Shown here piece by piece: positions 36,116 to 45,581 of a stretch of DNA of 64,000 nucleotides. The notes beneath the pieces are model-generated. The model made no database searches. It saw only the letters and a program-made list of their open reading frames with translations, and had not been told where the DNA came from. Position 1 is the stretch's first letter. The number at the start of each line of letters is the position of its first letter. The position numbers were made by a program, and so were the translations under genes. Where the stretch lies: NCBI RefSeq assembly GCF_007828865.1, contig NZ_VIVK01000001.1:1302001-1366000 (forward strand), given 5' to 3'. Origin of the DNA: Kribbella amoyensis (lineage in GTDB: Bacteria > Actinomycetota > Actinomycetes > Propionibacteriales > Kribbellaceae).

Positions 36116-37411
36116 TTACTCGCGCATCGCCCTCAGCAGCAGGACCACGCCGCGAATCACGTCGAGGTTGGCGGCCACCGCCACCGCGATCAGGCCCCAC
36201 AGCGGCATCCCGATCACGGCCGCGATCGCGAAGATCAGCAACCGGAACTCCCGACGGAACAGCAGCCGGACGTCGGTGTCCCGGCCGACCGCGTGGATGT
36301 ACGAGACCAGCAGGCATCCGGCGGCCGCGGCGAACCCCCACGTCCACGCGGTCCGGGTCCCGCCGTCCGCGAGCACCAGGGCGAGCACGACCGCGAGATC
36401 GGCGTACCGGTCGAGCAGGGTGTCCAGGGTGGCGCCGCGCCGGGACGCCGTACCGCTGACCCGGGCGAGCTCGCCGTCCACGCCGTCGAGGGCCGAGCCG
36501 AGTACCACACCGATGCCCCCGGCAACCATCAGCCAGGTGTTGCCGGTGGCCACCAGGCCGGCGGCGAGCAGGGTCGCGGCGAAGGCGAGGGCGGTCGCGG
36601 CGTCGGGTTTGAGGCCGGTCCGCAGCAGCATCCGGGTGAGCGGCCCCGAGATGCGCCGGTTCACCGTCCGGGCGATGACGCCGTCGGTCGGCTTCGGACC
36701 GTAGCGCCGCCACATGAACCGCTCCAGCGCGCGCACCGCTTCCGGGGTGTCGACGTCCGCCCAGAGCCCTTGGACTTCACGGGTCTGCACGGGGCATCCA
36801 CGCAAGAGCATGCGTTGCCGGAGTTCGAGCCAGGTCCGGGATCCCGAGTCGGCGACGGACAGGACGTCGCTCACCTGGACCACCGCCAGCCCGGCGTCCA
36901 CCGCGTCGTAGCAGTCCAGTTCGGTCCCCATCGCGGCGACCTGGCCGTCCTCGCGCAGCCGGACCCGGTTCGGTGGATCGCCGTTCAGGCCGCCGACCTG
37001 GCGATCCGGGTCCCGGTCGACCGCGATCACGTTGCGGCCGTCGGCGGTGAGCAGGCGGCGCAGGTCGGCCGCCTCGAAGACGTGGTCGCCCATCACCACC
37101 AGACAGCGGCAGTCCCCGACCGCGCGCAGACCGGCCAGCACCGACGACGCCGTCCCGAGTTCCCAGTCCGGATTCGTCACCACCTCGACCGGCAGGTTCC
37201 TGGCCCGGACCGCCGCGACGACGTCCTCGGCCCGATAGCCGGCCACAACGACGACCCGTCGTACCCCGGCCTGGCGCAGCACCTGGCTGCAGCGTTCCAG
37301 CAGGCTGATCCCCCCGACCCGGCACAACGCCTTCGGACGCGCCGACCGCATCCGGAGCCCTCGCCCCGCGGCCAGCACCAGCGCGACTCCGATCGCCCCT
37401 TGTTCGATCAC
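36116..37411 (-). CDS. fusion: nucleotidyltransferase + CDP-alcohol phosphatidyltransferase
   Basis: The 431-residue protein joins two enzymes. Residues about 8-235 are a sugar-phosphate/inositol-type nucleotidyltransferase (ALVLAAGRGLRMRSARPKAL, VVMGDHVF, WADVDTPEAV). Residues about 255-430 are a membrane CDP-alcohol transferase with the complete signature DG-x2-DG-x2-AR-x8-G-x3-D-x3-D in LDGVDGELARVSG and GATLDTLLDR, within several membrane helices. The known fusion of this order is the IPCT/DIPPS enzyme of hyperthermophiles, which makes CDP-inositol and joins it to inositol phosphate. The actinobacterial product is unknown. The GTG start follows a GAGGGGAGG site. Confidence 0.82.
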   Translation of the reverse strand: MIEQGAIGVALVLAAGRGLRMRSARPKALCRVGGISLLERCSQVLRQAGVRRVVVVAGYRAEDVVAAVRARNLPVEVVTNPDWELGTASSVLAGLRAVGDCRCLVVMGDHVFEAADLRRLLTADGRNVIAVDRDPDRQVGGLNGDPPNRVRLREDGQVAAMGTELDCYDAVDAGLAVVQVSDVLSVADSGSRTWLELRQRMLLRGCPVQTREVQGLWADVDTPEAVRALERFMWRRYGPKPTDGVIARTVNRRISGPLTRMLLRTGLKPDAATALAFAATLLAAGLVATGNTWLMVAGGIGVVLGSALDGVDGELARVSGTASRRGATLDTLLDRYADLAVVLALVLADGGTRTAWTWGFAAAAGCLLVSYIHAVGRDTDVRLLFRREFRLLIFAIAAVIGMPLWGLIAVAVAANLDVIRGVVLLLRAMRE

Positions 37412-37468
37412 TGGCGGCCTCCCCTCGCTCTCTCATGATGCGCGGGAGCGAGCGGAGCGGAAGAGGGT

Positions 37469-37822
37469 TCAGCGATCGAGCAGGCGGCTCAGCGCCTCGG
37501 GATCACGAGCGACGGCCGTGCTGCCGTCGTCGGCGGTGAGGATCGGCCGCTGGATCAGGATCGGACCGGCGCACAGAGCCGCGATCCACTCGTCCCGGTG
37601 CTCTGCGTCGCGCGGCAGATCGCGGAGGGTGGCGTACGCCTGCTCGCCGGTACGGGTGATGTGCCACGGCTCCAGGTCGAGCCGGGCCAGGACCTCTGCC
37701 AGCTCCGCCGGCGTCGGCGGGTCGTCGAGGTAACGCCGGGTCGTGTAGGCGATCCCGGCCTCGTCCAGGGCGGCGGTGGCAGCCCGGCACTTGGAACAGG
37801 CCGGGTTGATCCAGATCTCCAT
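37469..37822 (-). CDS. ArsC/Spx-family thioredoxin-fold protein
   Basis: The 117-residue protein has the arsenate reductase (ArsC) family fold with INPACSKCR at residues 5-13, giving a Cys9-x-x-Cys12 pair, and the conserved ILIQRPIL block with the family arginine. Arsenate reduction needs only one of the cysteines, while the CxxC pair is also seen in Spx/YffB-type redox proteins, so arsenate as a substrate is unproven. Its ATG overlaps the stop of the preceding gene by one base, suggesting co-translation. Confidence 0.85.
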   Translation of the reverse strand: MEIWINPACSKCRAATAALDEAGIAYTTRRYLDDPPTPAELAEVLARLDLEPWHITRTGEQAYATLRDLPRDAEHRDEWIAALCAGPILIQRPILTADDGSTAVARDPEALSRLLDR

Positions 37823-38610
37823 CAGCGGTGCTGGAACCAGAGCTTCGTGGGCTGCTGCAGCATCAGGATCAGCAGTGCGGCGTGCAACCCGAGCCCGATC
37901 AGGCTGCCGGGCAGGGCGCCGACGCCGCCGGCGATCCCGATCGCGGCGACCACGATGAGCATGATCCGGGCCCACTGCTTGCGCTTGCGGACGAAGATCG
38001 CCGGCAGGAGGTAGAGCACGCTGGACAGCAGGATCGCGGCCACCACGACGCCCTGCATATCGCTCGACCCGGCCAGCGTCTCGGCGATCTCTCCACCGGC
38101 CGCGGTCAGCGAGAACAACCCGAGCAGGACACACAGACCACCCAGCCCGAACGCGATCACCGAGGCGATCACGACCTGCTTCGGCGGTGCGACCGGTGCC
38201 TGCTGGTAGGCGTACGGGCTCTGCGGCTGACCCCACGGATTCGGCGGCTGCTGACCGTACTGCCCGTAGCCGCCCCGCTGGCCGAATCCACCTTGCGGAC
38301 CGGGACCACCCGGCTGGCCGAAGGCACCCTGGTACGGACCGGGCCGCTCGACACCGGTGGCCGGATCGTACTGCGGGGGCGGTGGCTGCTGTCCGCTCGC
38401 GCCGAACACGCCCTGGTACGGACCGGGCCGCGGGTCGTCACCACCCGGCACAGCGGGCTGACCACTCGGCGGGGTGGACCCACCACTCGGTGGAGTCGCA
38501 GCGCCCGGTGGGGTCGCGTCGCTCGGCCGGCTGGTGTCGCCGGCCGGCGGGGCTTGCTCGGCGGGCTTCGGCCGGTCAGGGTCGGCGGGGTCGCCGTGCT
38601 GGTCGCTCAT
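37822..38610 (-). CDS. proline-rich membrane protein of unknown function
   Basis: The 262-residue protein has a long disordered N-terminal half (residues 1-145, rich in Pro, Gly, Gln and Tyr with repeated RPGPYQGxFG) followed by about four membrane helices (VIASVIAFGLGGLCVLLGLF, VVVAAILLSSVLYLLPAIFV, IMLIVVAAIGIAGG and LIGLGLHAALLILML). Proline-rich cytoplasmic tails on small membrane proteins are common in Actinomycetota. No function can be read. It is the first gene of a pair with the ArsC-like gene. Confidence 0.8.
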   Translation of the reverse strand: MSDQHGDPADPDRPKPAEQAPPAGDTSRPSDATPPGAATPPSGGSTPPSGQPAVPGGDDPRPGPYQGVFGASGQQPPPPQYDPATGVERPGPYQGAFGQPGGPGPQGGFGQRGGYGQYGQQPPNPWGQPQSPYAYQQAPVAPPKQVVIASVIAFGLGGLCVLLGLFSLTAAGGEIAETLAGSSDMQGVVVAAILLSSVLYLLPAIFVRKRKQWARIMLIVVAAIGIAGGVGALPGSLIGLGLHAALLILMLQQPTKLWFQHR

Positions 38611-38664
38611 CGGAACTCCTCCACACTCTCCTTCGATCCTCCCAGATCAGGCCCCGGAAACCAC

Positions 38665-38703
38665 GAAGCCCCGGACGGATCACCGTGATCCACCCGGGGC
38701 TTC
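38665..38703. terminator. long hairpin downstream of clpB
   Basis: GAAGCCCCGG (38665-38674) pairs perfectly with CCGGGGCTTC (38694-38703), and the 19-base loop contains a second stem GGATCA/TGATCC. It is located 12 bases after the clpB stop. There is no T-run, which is usual for actinobacterial terminators. It may act on both strands. Confidence 0.7.
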
Positions 38704-38714
38704 CCGGCCCGTGG

Positions 38715-41297
38715 TCAGAGCGTGCTGACCTCGAGGGCGTCCTTCGCCTCGTTCAGCCGGACGTACACGGTGTCGCCGTCGCGGACGTCACCGGCCAGCA
38801 GCGCCCGGGCGAGCTCGTCGCCGATCGCCGACTGGACCAGCCGGCGCAACGGGCGGGCGCCGTACACCGGGTCGTACCCGGTCATCGCCAGCCACTCCAT
38901 CGCGTCGTCGCCGACGTCGAGCGTGATCCGCCGGTCGCCCAGCCGCTTCTGCAGGGCCTCGATCTGCAGCCCGACGATCTGGGTCAGCTCCTCGCTGCCG
39001 AGCGCGTCGAACAGCACGATCTCGTCCAGCCGGTTGATGAACTCGGGCTTGAACGACTGCCGCACCACCGCCATCACCTGGTCCCGCTTGGCCTGGTCGT
39101 CCAGCCCCAGATCGGCCAGGTACGCCGAGCCCAGGTTGCTGGTCAGGATCAGGATCACGTTGCGGAAGTCGACCGTGCGGCCCTGGCCGTCGGTCAGCCG
39201 GCCGTCGTCCAGCACCTGCAGCAGGATGTCGAAGACCTCGGGATGCGCCTTCTCCACCTCGTCGAGCAGGATCACCGAGTAAGGACGCCGCCGGACCGCT
39301 TCGGTCAGCTGACCGCCCTCCTCGTAGCCGACGTACCCGGGCGGTGCGCCGACGAGCCGGGAGACGCTGTGCTTCTCGCCGTACTCGGACATGTCGATCC
39401 GCACCATCGCGCGCTCGTCGTCGAACAGGAAGTCCGCCAGCGCCTTGGCCAGCTCGGTCTTGCCGACACCGGTCGGGCCGAGGAACAGGAACGAACCGGT
39501 CGGCCGGTCCGGGTCGGAGATGCCCGCACGGGCCCGGCGAACCGCGTCGCTGACGGCCTTGACCGCCTCGCGCTGACCGATCAGCCGATGCCCCAGCTCG
39601 TCCTCCATCCGGAGCAGCTTGCCGGTCTCGCCCTCGAGCAGCCGGCCGGTCGGGATGCCGGTCCACATCGCGATCACCTCGGCAATCTCGGTCGGGCCGA
39701 CCTCCTCGTTGACCATCGCGTCCGGGCCGTCGGTGACCTCGGGCTCGGCCGAGGCCTCCTCGAGCTCCTTGTCCAGCTGCGGAATCTCGCCGTAGAGGAT
39801 CCGGGACGCGGTCTCGAAGTCGCCCTCGCGCTGGGCCCGCTCGGCCTGGCCGCGCAGCTCGTCGATCCGCTCCTTGATCTCACCGACCCGGTTCAGGCCG
39901 GACTTCTCCTTCTCCCACCGCGACTCCAGCGCGCGCAGTTCCTCCTCGCGGTCGGCGAGGTCGGCGCGCAGCCGCTCGAGCCGCTCCTGGCTGGACGCGT
40001 CCTCCTCGCGGCCGAGGGCGAGCTCCTCCATCTTCAGCCGGTCGACCGTCCGCCGCAGCGAGTCGATCTCGACCGGGGAGGAGTCGATCTCCATCCGCAG
40101 CCGGGACGCGGCCTCGTCGACCAGGTCGATCGCCTTGTCGGGCAACTGCCGGCCGGTGATGTAGCGGTTGGACAGCGTCGCGGCCGCGACGAGCGCGCTG
40201 TCGGAGATCGCGACCTTGTGGTGCGCCTCGTAGCGCTCCTTCAGGCCACGCAGGATCGCGATCGAGTCCTCGACCGACGGCTCCCCGACGAACACCTGCT
40301 GGAACCGGCGCTCCAGCGCCGGGTCCTTCTCGATCCGGGTCCGGTACTCGTCCAGCGTGGTGGCGCCGATCATCCGCAGCTCACCACGGGCCAGCATCGG
40401 CTTCAGCATGTTGCCGGCGTCCATCGCGCCCTCGCCGGACGCGCCGGCGCCGACGACGGTGTGCAGCTCGTCGATGAAGGTGATGATCTGGCCGTCCGAC
40501 TCCTTGATCTCGGTCAGCACCGCCTTCAGCCGCTCCTCGAACTCACCGCGGTACTTGGCGCCCGCGACCATCGCGCCGAGGTCCAGGCTGATCAGCCGGC
40601 GGCCGCGCAGCGACTCGGGCACGTCACCGGCCACGATCCGCTGGGCCAGCCCCTCGACGACGGCGGTCTTGCCGACGCCGGGCTCACCGATCAGGACGGG
40701 GTTGTTCTTGGTCCGGCGGGACAGCACCTGCACGACGCGGCGGATCTCGGAGTCACGGCCGATCACCGGGTCGAGCTTGCCGTCGCGAGCCCGCTCGGTC
40801 AGGTCGATGCCGTACTTCTCCAGCGACTTCGTCGTGCCCTCGGCCTCCGGCGAGGTGATCCGGCGGTTGCCACGCATCTGGTCGAACGCCTGCAGCAGCG
40901 CGTCGGTCGTCACCCCGAGCGCGGTCTGCGCGACGCCCTCGACGGTCGCCAGCGCGATCAGCAGGTGCTCGGTCGAGACGTACTCGTCGCCGAGCCCGAG
41001 CGCCCGCTGCTCCGCCTGGTTCAGCACGTCGCTGGTCTTCGGGGACAGGCTCGGCGCCTGCACACTGCCACCACTCGCCTTCGGCAGCCGGGCGAGCTGC
41101 TCGGCGGTCCGGCGGCGGACCGCGTCGACCTCGGCGCCGGCGGCCTCGAGCAGACCGACGGTGGTCCCCTCGGGCTGCGCGAGCAGTGCCGACAACAGGT
41201 GAATCGGTTCCACGGTCGGGTTGCCCGCCGCGGAGGTCTGACGGATCGCCACCGACAGCGTTTCGCGCGCCAGCGTCGTCAACCGCTGAACATCCAT
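38715..41297 (-). CDS. clpB: ATP-dependent disaggregase ClpB
   Basis: The 860-residue hexameric AAA+ chaperone works with DnaK to dissolve protein aggregates. It has an N-terminal Clp repeat domain, a first ATPase ([13 protein letters not shown]alker [10 protein letters not shown] Walker B), a coiled-coil middle domain (about residues 400-530, very rich in E, R and L) that marks ClpB rather than ClpA/C, and a second ATPase ([19 protein letters not shown]). The start chosen gives [14 protein letters not shown] with an AAAGG site about 10 bases upstream. A HAIR box upstream predicts HspR control together with the dnaK operon of this window. Confidence 0.97.
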   Translation of the reverse strand: MDVQRLTTLARETLSVAIRQTSAAGNPTVEPIHLLSALLAQPEGTTVGLLEAAGAEVDAVRRRTAEQLARLPKASGGSVQAPSLSPKTSDVLNQAEQRALGLGDEYVSTEHLLIALATVEGVAQTALGVTTDALLQAFDQMRGNRRITSPEAEGTTKSLEKYGIDLTERARDGKLDPVIGRDSEIRRVVQVLSRRTKNNPVLIGEPGVGKTAVVEGLAQRIVAGDVPESLRGRRLISLDLGAMVAGAKYRGEFEERLKAVLTEIKESDGQIITFIDELHTVVGAGASGEGAMDAGNMLKPMLARGELRMIGATTLDEYRTRIEKDPALERRFQQVFVGEPSVEDSIAILRGLKERYEAHHKVAISDSALVAAATLSNRYITGRQLPDKAIDLVDEAASRLRMEIDSSPVEIDSLRRTVDRLKMEELALGREEDASSQERLERLRADLADREEELRALESRWEKEKSGLNRVGEIKERIDELRGQAERAQREGDFETASRILYGEIPQLDKELEEASAEPEVTDGPDAMVNEEVGPTEIAEVIAMWTGIPTGRLLEGETGKLLRMEDELGHRLIGQREAVKAVSDAVRRARAGISDPDRPTGSFLFLGPTGVGKTELAKALADFLFDDERAMVRIDMSEYGEKHSVSRLVGAPPGYVGYEEGGQLTEAVRRRPYSVILLDEVEKAHPEVFDILLQVLDDGRLTDGQGRTVDFRNVILILTSNLGSAYLADLGLDDQAKRDQVMAVVRQSFKPEFINRLDEIVLFDALGSEELTQIVGLQIEALQKRLGDRRITLDVGDDAMEWLAMTGYDPVYGARPLRRLVQSAIGDELARALLAGDVRDGDTVYVRLNEAKDALEVSTL

Positions 41298-41330
41298 CTG
41301 GTTCCAGCCTTTCACTTCTCACGTCAAGTC

Positions 41331-41353
41331 TTCGCTAGATACAACCTAGCGAA
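41331..41353. promoter_or_regulatory. perfect 8-bp inverted repeat in clpB leader
   Basis: TTCGCTAG (41331-41338) and CTAGCGAA (41346-41353) form a perfect inverted repeat around a 7-base spacer, 34-56 bases before the clpB start and between it and the HAIR box. It does not fit the ClgR consensus, which has only five bases between CGC and GCG. It could be an operator for another regulator or a hairpin in the mRNA leader. Confidence 0.5.
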
Positions 41354-41355
41354 AG

Positions 41356-41375
41356 TTGAGTCCATTCCACTCAAG
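41356..41375. promoter_or_regulatory. HAIR box (HspR operator) upstream of clpB
   Basis: TTGAGT-N7-ACTCAAG matches the HspR-associated inverted repeat CTTGAGT-N7-ACTCAAG at all but the first position. HspR is encoded in this window at 50.3-50.7 kb, so clpB and dnaK are predicted to share heat-shock control. Confidence 0.85.
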
Positions 41376-41464
41376 TCTGCCAAATCCCCGGGAAGAGTCA
41401 GGGTCACGCCCGGGTCCAGACGCTTTGACGCTCAGTGATGCGGCGGTCACAGACCCGGCCGGAC

Positions 41465-42139
41465 CTACAGGCTGCGACGGTCGAACGGCCGCGGTGCGAC
41501 GAGGCCGGTGTCGTAGGCGAGGATGACCGCCTGCACGCGGTCGCGCAGCCCGGTCTTGGTCAGCATCCGGCTGACGTGCGTCTTGACCGTGTGCTCGGTC
41601 AGGTGCAACGCGGCCGCGATCTCCGCGTTCGAGTTGCCCTCGGCCACCAGCCGGAGTACTTCGCGTTCGCGCGCGGTCAGCTCGTCGAGCCGGCCGCACT
41701 CGTCGGGGGCCGGCCGGCCGGCGGCGAACCGGTCGAGCAGCCGCCGGGTCACCGGCGGCGCCAGCAGCGCGTCACCGGCGGCGATCACCCGGACCGCGTT
41801 GATCAGTTCGTCCCGCGACGACCTCTTCAGCAGGAACCCGCTCGCGCCCGCCCGCAGTGCGTCGTACACGTACTCGTCGAGATCGAAGGTCGTCAGGATC
41901 AGCACCCGCGGCGCGTCCGGCCGCTGGACCAGCCGGCGGGTCGCCTCGATCCCGTCCAGCACGGGCATCCGGACGTCCATCAGCACGACCCGCAGGTCGA
42001 GCAGCCCGGCCGCCCGGCGGATCGCGTCGGCGCCGTCGACCGCCTGCGCGGCCACCTCGATGTCCGGCTGCCCGTCCAGGATCATCGAGATCCCGTCCCG
42101 GACCAGGTCCTGGTCGTCGACCACCATCACCTTGATCAC
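41465..42139 (-). CDS. NarL/FixJ-family response regulator
   Basis: The 224-residue regulator has a receiver domain (VMVVDDQDLVRDG; phosphoacceptor Asp55 in LMDVRMP; Lys in FLLKRSS) and a C-terminal LuxR-type helix-turn-helix (LTAREREVLRLVAEGNSNAE, then TVKTHVSRMLTKTGLRDRVQ). The GTG start overlaps the histidine kinase stop (GTGA at 42136-42139), so the pair is co-translated. The target genes are unknown. Confidence 0.94.
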   Translation of the reverse strand: MIKVMVVDDQDLVRDGISMILDGQPDIEVAAQAVDGADAIRRAAGLLDLRVVLMDVRMPVLDGIEATRRLVQRPDAPRVLILTTFDLDEYVYDALRAGASGFLLKRSSRDELINAVRVIAAGDALLAPPVTRRLLDRFAAGRPAPDECGRLDELTAREREVLRLVAEGNSNAEIAAALHLTEHTVKTHVSRMLTKTGLRDRVQAVILAYDTGLVAPRPFDRRSL

Positions 42140-44031
42140 CGGGCCACCTTCGCCGTCAGCGGGATCAGGGCCGCGATCGTCGTGCCCCGCCCCGGCACCG
42201 AGTCGATCGCCAGCGTGCCGTGGTGGATCCGTACCCGCTCCCGCATCCCGGCCAGTCCGTGCCGCCCAGCGGCCCGCGCCGCCTCCGGGTCGAAACCGTG
42301 CCCGTTGTCGCTGATCTCCACCCGTAACTCCTCGGCGTCCACCCGCAGCGTCACCATCACCTCCGTTGCCGCTGCATGCCGCACCACGTTGGTCAACGCC
42401 TCCTGCACCAACCGGTACGCCGCCAACTGGTGCCCCGTCGGCGCCAGCTCGGTCTCTCCCTGGACGGACAGCTCCACCGCGAGCCCGTCGTGCGCCACGT
42501 CCGCCACCAACCACCGCAGCTCGGCCAGCCCGGGCTGTGGGGTCAGCTCAGGGTCCGGTACGCCGTCCGCGTCGCGCAGTGCCGACAGCATCCGGTCCAG
42601 CTCTCCCAGCGCCCGCCGGCCGGCGTCACCGATCCGCTGGAAGCCGGCCAGCACGTCCTGGTCACCCCGCGCGACCAGGTCCGGGCCGGTCTCGGCCTGG
42701 ATGACCATCAGATTCACCGCGTGCGCCACCACGTCGTGCAGGTCCCTGGCGATGTGCGACCGCTCGGTCAGTACGACCTGTGCCGCGTCCTGCTCGGCCG
42801 CGGCGCGTTCCAATGCGGCCTCGCGCTCCGACGCCTCCCGATTGCGACGGTAGAGCCTGGCCAGGAAGCCGACGGACAACGGCAGCAACAGGAGCAAGGA
42901 GAGGGACACCGGCCATTTCCGGTCGACCACTGCCTCGTAGGCAAGGTTGTGCAGTTGGCCGTCCCCGGAAGTCCCGAAGTCGAACGGTTGCCGGTCCAGC
43001 TCGGGGAAGACCAGGGTCAGCTGCGGGTAGCGGACGACCCGGGCGATCAGCGGCAACGCGCCGAGCACGCCGATCGCGGTCACCAGGATCCATCGGAACT
43101 TGAGCCGCCCGGCCGCCAGCGAGTACACGGCCAGGCCGAGAGCGCCCAGCACCGACCAGCTGTCCCAGGTCTGCCAGTACGTCAGCAGAGCGGCGATCCC
43201 CAGCACGACCACGGGGATCGCCGGCCGGCGACGTCGTACGACGAGGGTGAGGGCCGAGTACGCGATGGCGTACGGCATCCAGCCCGGGGCAGTCCACCAG
43301 TTGCTGTCCTTGGCGACGTCGCGGACCAGGTCCAGCAGGATGAGCGCGCTCATGACCGAGCCCAGCAAGGTGTCCAGCACCAGCGCCCGGTCCGGTCGGC
43401 GGAGGAACGCGGCCAGGTCTTGCCGCCGCTGCCACTCGGGCTTCACCTCGCCCCGCTCGCTGTGCAGTGACCACCACAGCCAGGAGCCGGCTCCGACGAG
43501 CAGGAAGAGCGCTGAGAACCACCACGGCCAGGACAGGTTGTAGATCCGCTCGTACCGCTCCCAGGCGATCCCGCGCGACATCGCGATCAGCGCGCCGCCC
43601 TCGCCGTTGATCGCCTCGCGGACGTTCGGCAAGGCGACCGCGACCAGTTCGAGGCGGACGAGGCCGAGCAAGAACGGGAGCCCCGTGACCGCAGCGACCG
43701 TCACCAGAACGGTCCGCCAGTCGCACCGCGCCGGCAACCACCACAGCGCGAGGCAGCAGCCGGCCACCACGACCCAGTTGACGTTGCCGATCAGCAGGGA
43801 CCCGAACGCACCGGCAGCCAGCCCCATCGCGGCGACCATCGGCTCGATCCGGCAGAGCGCGATCAGTACCGGCACGACCGCTACCAGAAGCGGAAAGCCG
43901 AGCCGGGCGTAGACCCAGTCGTCGGTGCACCGCAGGAACCACAGCTGGGTCAGCCCGACGGCCAGCACAGCCAGCACGACGTCACCTGCCGGGTCGGCGA
44001 ACAGGTCGCGCACCCGCCGGACCAGGCTCAT
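42136..44031 (-). CDS. membrane histidine kinase (HisKA_3 type)
   Basis: The 631-residue sensor has an unusually long N-terminal half with about 8-10 membrane helices and no obvious extracellular domain, then a HisKA_3 dimerisation helix with the phosphorylated His432 in ARDLHDVVAHAVNLM and an HATPase domain (NVVRHA, ISDNGHGFDPEAARAAGRHG, GLAGMRERV). Kinases of this sort (DesK/LiaS-like, with many membrane helices) usually sense membrane or cell-wall stress. The ATG giving MSLVRRVRD has a GAGG site 8 bases upstream; a GTG at 44052 would add seven residues. Together with the next gene it forms a two-component system. Confidence 0.92.
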   Translation of the reverse strand: MSLVRRVRDLFADPAGDVVLAVLAVGLTQLWFLRCTDDWVYARLGFPLLVAVVPVLIALCRIEPMVAAMGLAAGAFGSLLIGNVNWVVVAGCCLALWWLPARCDWRTVLVTVAAVTGLPFLLGLVRLELVAVALPNVREAINGEGGALIAMSRGIAWERYERIYNLSWPWWFSALFLLVGAGSWLWWSLHSERGEVKPEWQRRQDLAAFLRRPDRALVLDTLLGSVMSALILLDLVRDVAKDSNWWTAPGWMPYAIAYSALTLVVRRRRPAIPVVVLGIAALLTYWQTWDSWSVLGALGLAVYSLAAGRLKFRWILVTAIGVLGALPLIARVVRYPQLTLVFPELDRQPFDFGTSGDGQLHNLAYEAVVDRKWPVSLSLLLLLPLSVGFLARLYRRNREASEREAALERAAAEQDAAQVVLTERSHIARDLHDVVAHAVNLMVIQAETGPDLVARGDQDVLAGFQRIGDAGRRALGELDRMLSALRDADGVPDPELTPQPGLAELRWLVADVAHDGLAVELSVQGETELAPTGHQLAAYRLVQEALTNVVRHAAATEVMVTLRVDAEELRVEISDNGHGFDPEAARAAGRHGLAGMRERVRIHHGTLAIDSVPGRGTTIAALIPLTAKVAR

Positions 44032-44187
44032 CGGCCCTGCCTCTGCGGCCACCTGGCAACTATCCGCGCGACTCTGCCCTCGACCACGAGCAGGCGGACC
44101 GTCCGGCGACCCGGCGGCGCGGCGAGCACGGCGTCTGCGGTCACCCGACCATTCTGCGGGCGAGCGGGTCCCGGGCCGTCACTCTTT

Positions 44188-44218
44188 GGAGTGATCCTGC
44201 GGCGTGGCGAGTCACTCC
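44188..44218. promoter_or_regulatory. inverted repeat GGAGTGA-N17-TCACTCC
   Basis: A 7-base perfect inverted repeat lies in the 255-base gap between the divergent histidine kinase and GT87 genes. It could be an operator or a leader hairpin for the GT87 gene. Nothing else is seen in this gap. Confidence 0.35.
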
Positions 44219-44286
44219 GACCGGCGACCCGGGGTGGCTCCTCGCGGCGATGTGGCCCAGGGGGTCGCGCGGCGAGGGTCGAGCGC

Positions 44287-45498
44287 ATGACGATCAGTCC
44301 TCCCGTACGTCCGGCCGGCCGCGGCTCGGTCCCGGCCCGGCAGCCAGTCCTCCTGCTCGTTGCCACGGCCATCCTTTTCCTGACGGTCTGCCTGTGGCTC
44401 TGGCCACCAACCTCCTTGCAGTACGACCTGCGGGTTTACGTGGTGTCCGCCCAGGCGTTCCTCGACGGCCAGGACATCTACACCGCCCACCTGGCCTACC
44501 CGAAGGACATGGTGCTCGGCTTCACCTACCCACCGTTCGCCGCCGTGGTCTTCGCACCGGTCGCGATGCTCGGGACAGCGGGCGGCCGCGCCCTGATGAC
44601 ACTGGTCAACGCCTCGGCCCTACTGGTGATCGGCATGGTCACCGTGCGTGCGCTCAGGCCGCGGTGGTCGCGTTGGAGGGTCGCCGCGATCGGTCTGGCG
44701 GTCGGGGCCGCCGGCGTCGCGCTGGAGCCGGTCCGGTCCACCTTCGACCTCGGCCAGGTGAACCTCGTGCTCACGGCGCTGCTCCTGGTCGACCTGCTCG
44801 GCCACCTGCCGCCTCGGTTCCGCGGCGTGCTGGTCGGCGTGGCGACCGGGATCAAGCTGACGCCCGGGATCTTCATCGTCTACCTGCTCGTCACCCGGCG
44901 CTACCGCGAGGCGGCGACGGCGGCCGCGGCGACGATCGGCACGATGCTGGCCGGTGCGCTCGTGCTCCCGGACGCTTCCCGGCAGTTCTGGGGCCACCAC
45001 CTCTTCGACCCGAGCCGGCCGGGCGCGACACACTTCATCAGCAACCAGGCGTGGCGCGGGGTGTTCGCCCGGATCAACGGCGGGATCGACGGCATCGCAC
45101 CGTACTGGCTGCTGGCGGTCGCGGTAACGCTGGTCCTCGGCTTCCTGGCGGTACGACGAGCGTACGAGCAGGGCTACGTGCTGGAGTCCGTGCTCCTCAC
45201 CTCACTGGTCGGTGTGCTGGTGTCACCGATCTCCTGGACCGGTCACTGGGTCTGGGCTCTCCCGATCACCGCCGTCTTGGTGTACCGCGCGCTGCAGGCC
45301 CGCAGTTCTGCGCTGGGCGGGCTGGCGCTCTGCTGGCTGGTTGCGACCGGCATCGGCCTGCCGTGGCACACGCCGTACCTGGGTGACAAGGAGTACACGC
45401 ACCACGGACTCCAACTCCTGGCCGGCAACTCCTACACACTGTGCGCGTTCGCGACCATCGGAATGGCTCTCTACGGGACGCGCCGCCGCACTGCGTGA
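44287..45498 (+). CDS. GT87-family membrane mannosyltransferase
   Basis: The 403-residue protein has about nine membrane helices and the GT-C-type acidic motif after the first helix (QYDLRVYVVSAQAFLDGQDI). GT87 enzymes of Actinomycetota use polyprenyl-phosphate mannose outside the membrane to build lipomannan or phosphatidylinositol mannosides (PimE is the known example). The ATG start has no strong ribosome-binding site; an alternative upstream frame runs into the gap. It is followed 83 bases later by a secreted protease gene. Confidence 0.85.
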   Translation: MTISPPVRPAGRGSVPARQPVLLLVATAILFLTVCLWLWPPTSLQYDLRVYVVSAQAFLDGQDIYTAHLAYPKDMVLGFTYPPFAAVVFAPVAMLGTAGGRALMTLVNASALLVIGMVTVRALRPRWSRWRVAAIGLAVGAAGVALEPVRSTFDLGQVNLVLTALLLVDLLGHLPPRFRGVLVGVATGIKLTPGIFIVYLLVTRRYREAATAAAATIGTMLAGALVLPDASRQFWGHHLFDPSRPGATHFISNQAWRGVFARINGGIDGIAPYWLLAVAVTLVLGFLAVRRAYEQGYVLESVLLTSLVGVLVSPISWTGHWVWALPITAVLVYRALQARSSALGGLALCWLVATGIGLPWHTPYLGDKEYTHHGLQLLAGNSYTLCAFATIGMALYGTRRRTA

Positions 45499-45581
45499 CT
45501 GCGAATCGGGGGCGAAACAGAACCGTCGGCACGCCAGGTGACGTCTTCCGGGCGAACCGTTTCCGTCTACTGGAGGATCAC

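Noticed and set aside
41331..41353. ClgR operator before clpB
   Set aside because: Spacing between CGC and GCG is 13 bases rather than five, so it does not fit the known ClgR motif.
38187..41438. very long open frame on the plus strand opposite clpB
   Set aside because: It mirrors clpB codon structure in high-GC DNA, has low-complexity Arg/Leu/Val composition, and no domain; clpB on the minus strand is certain.
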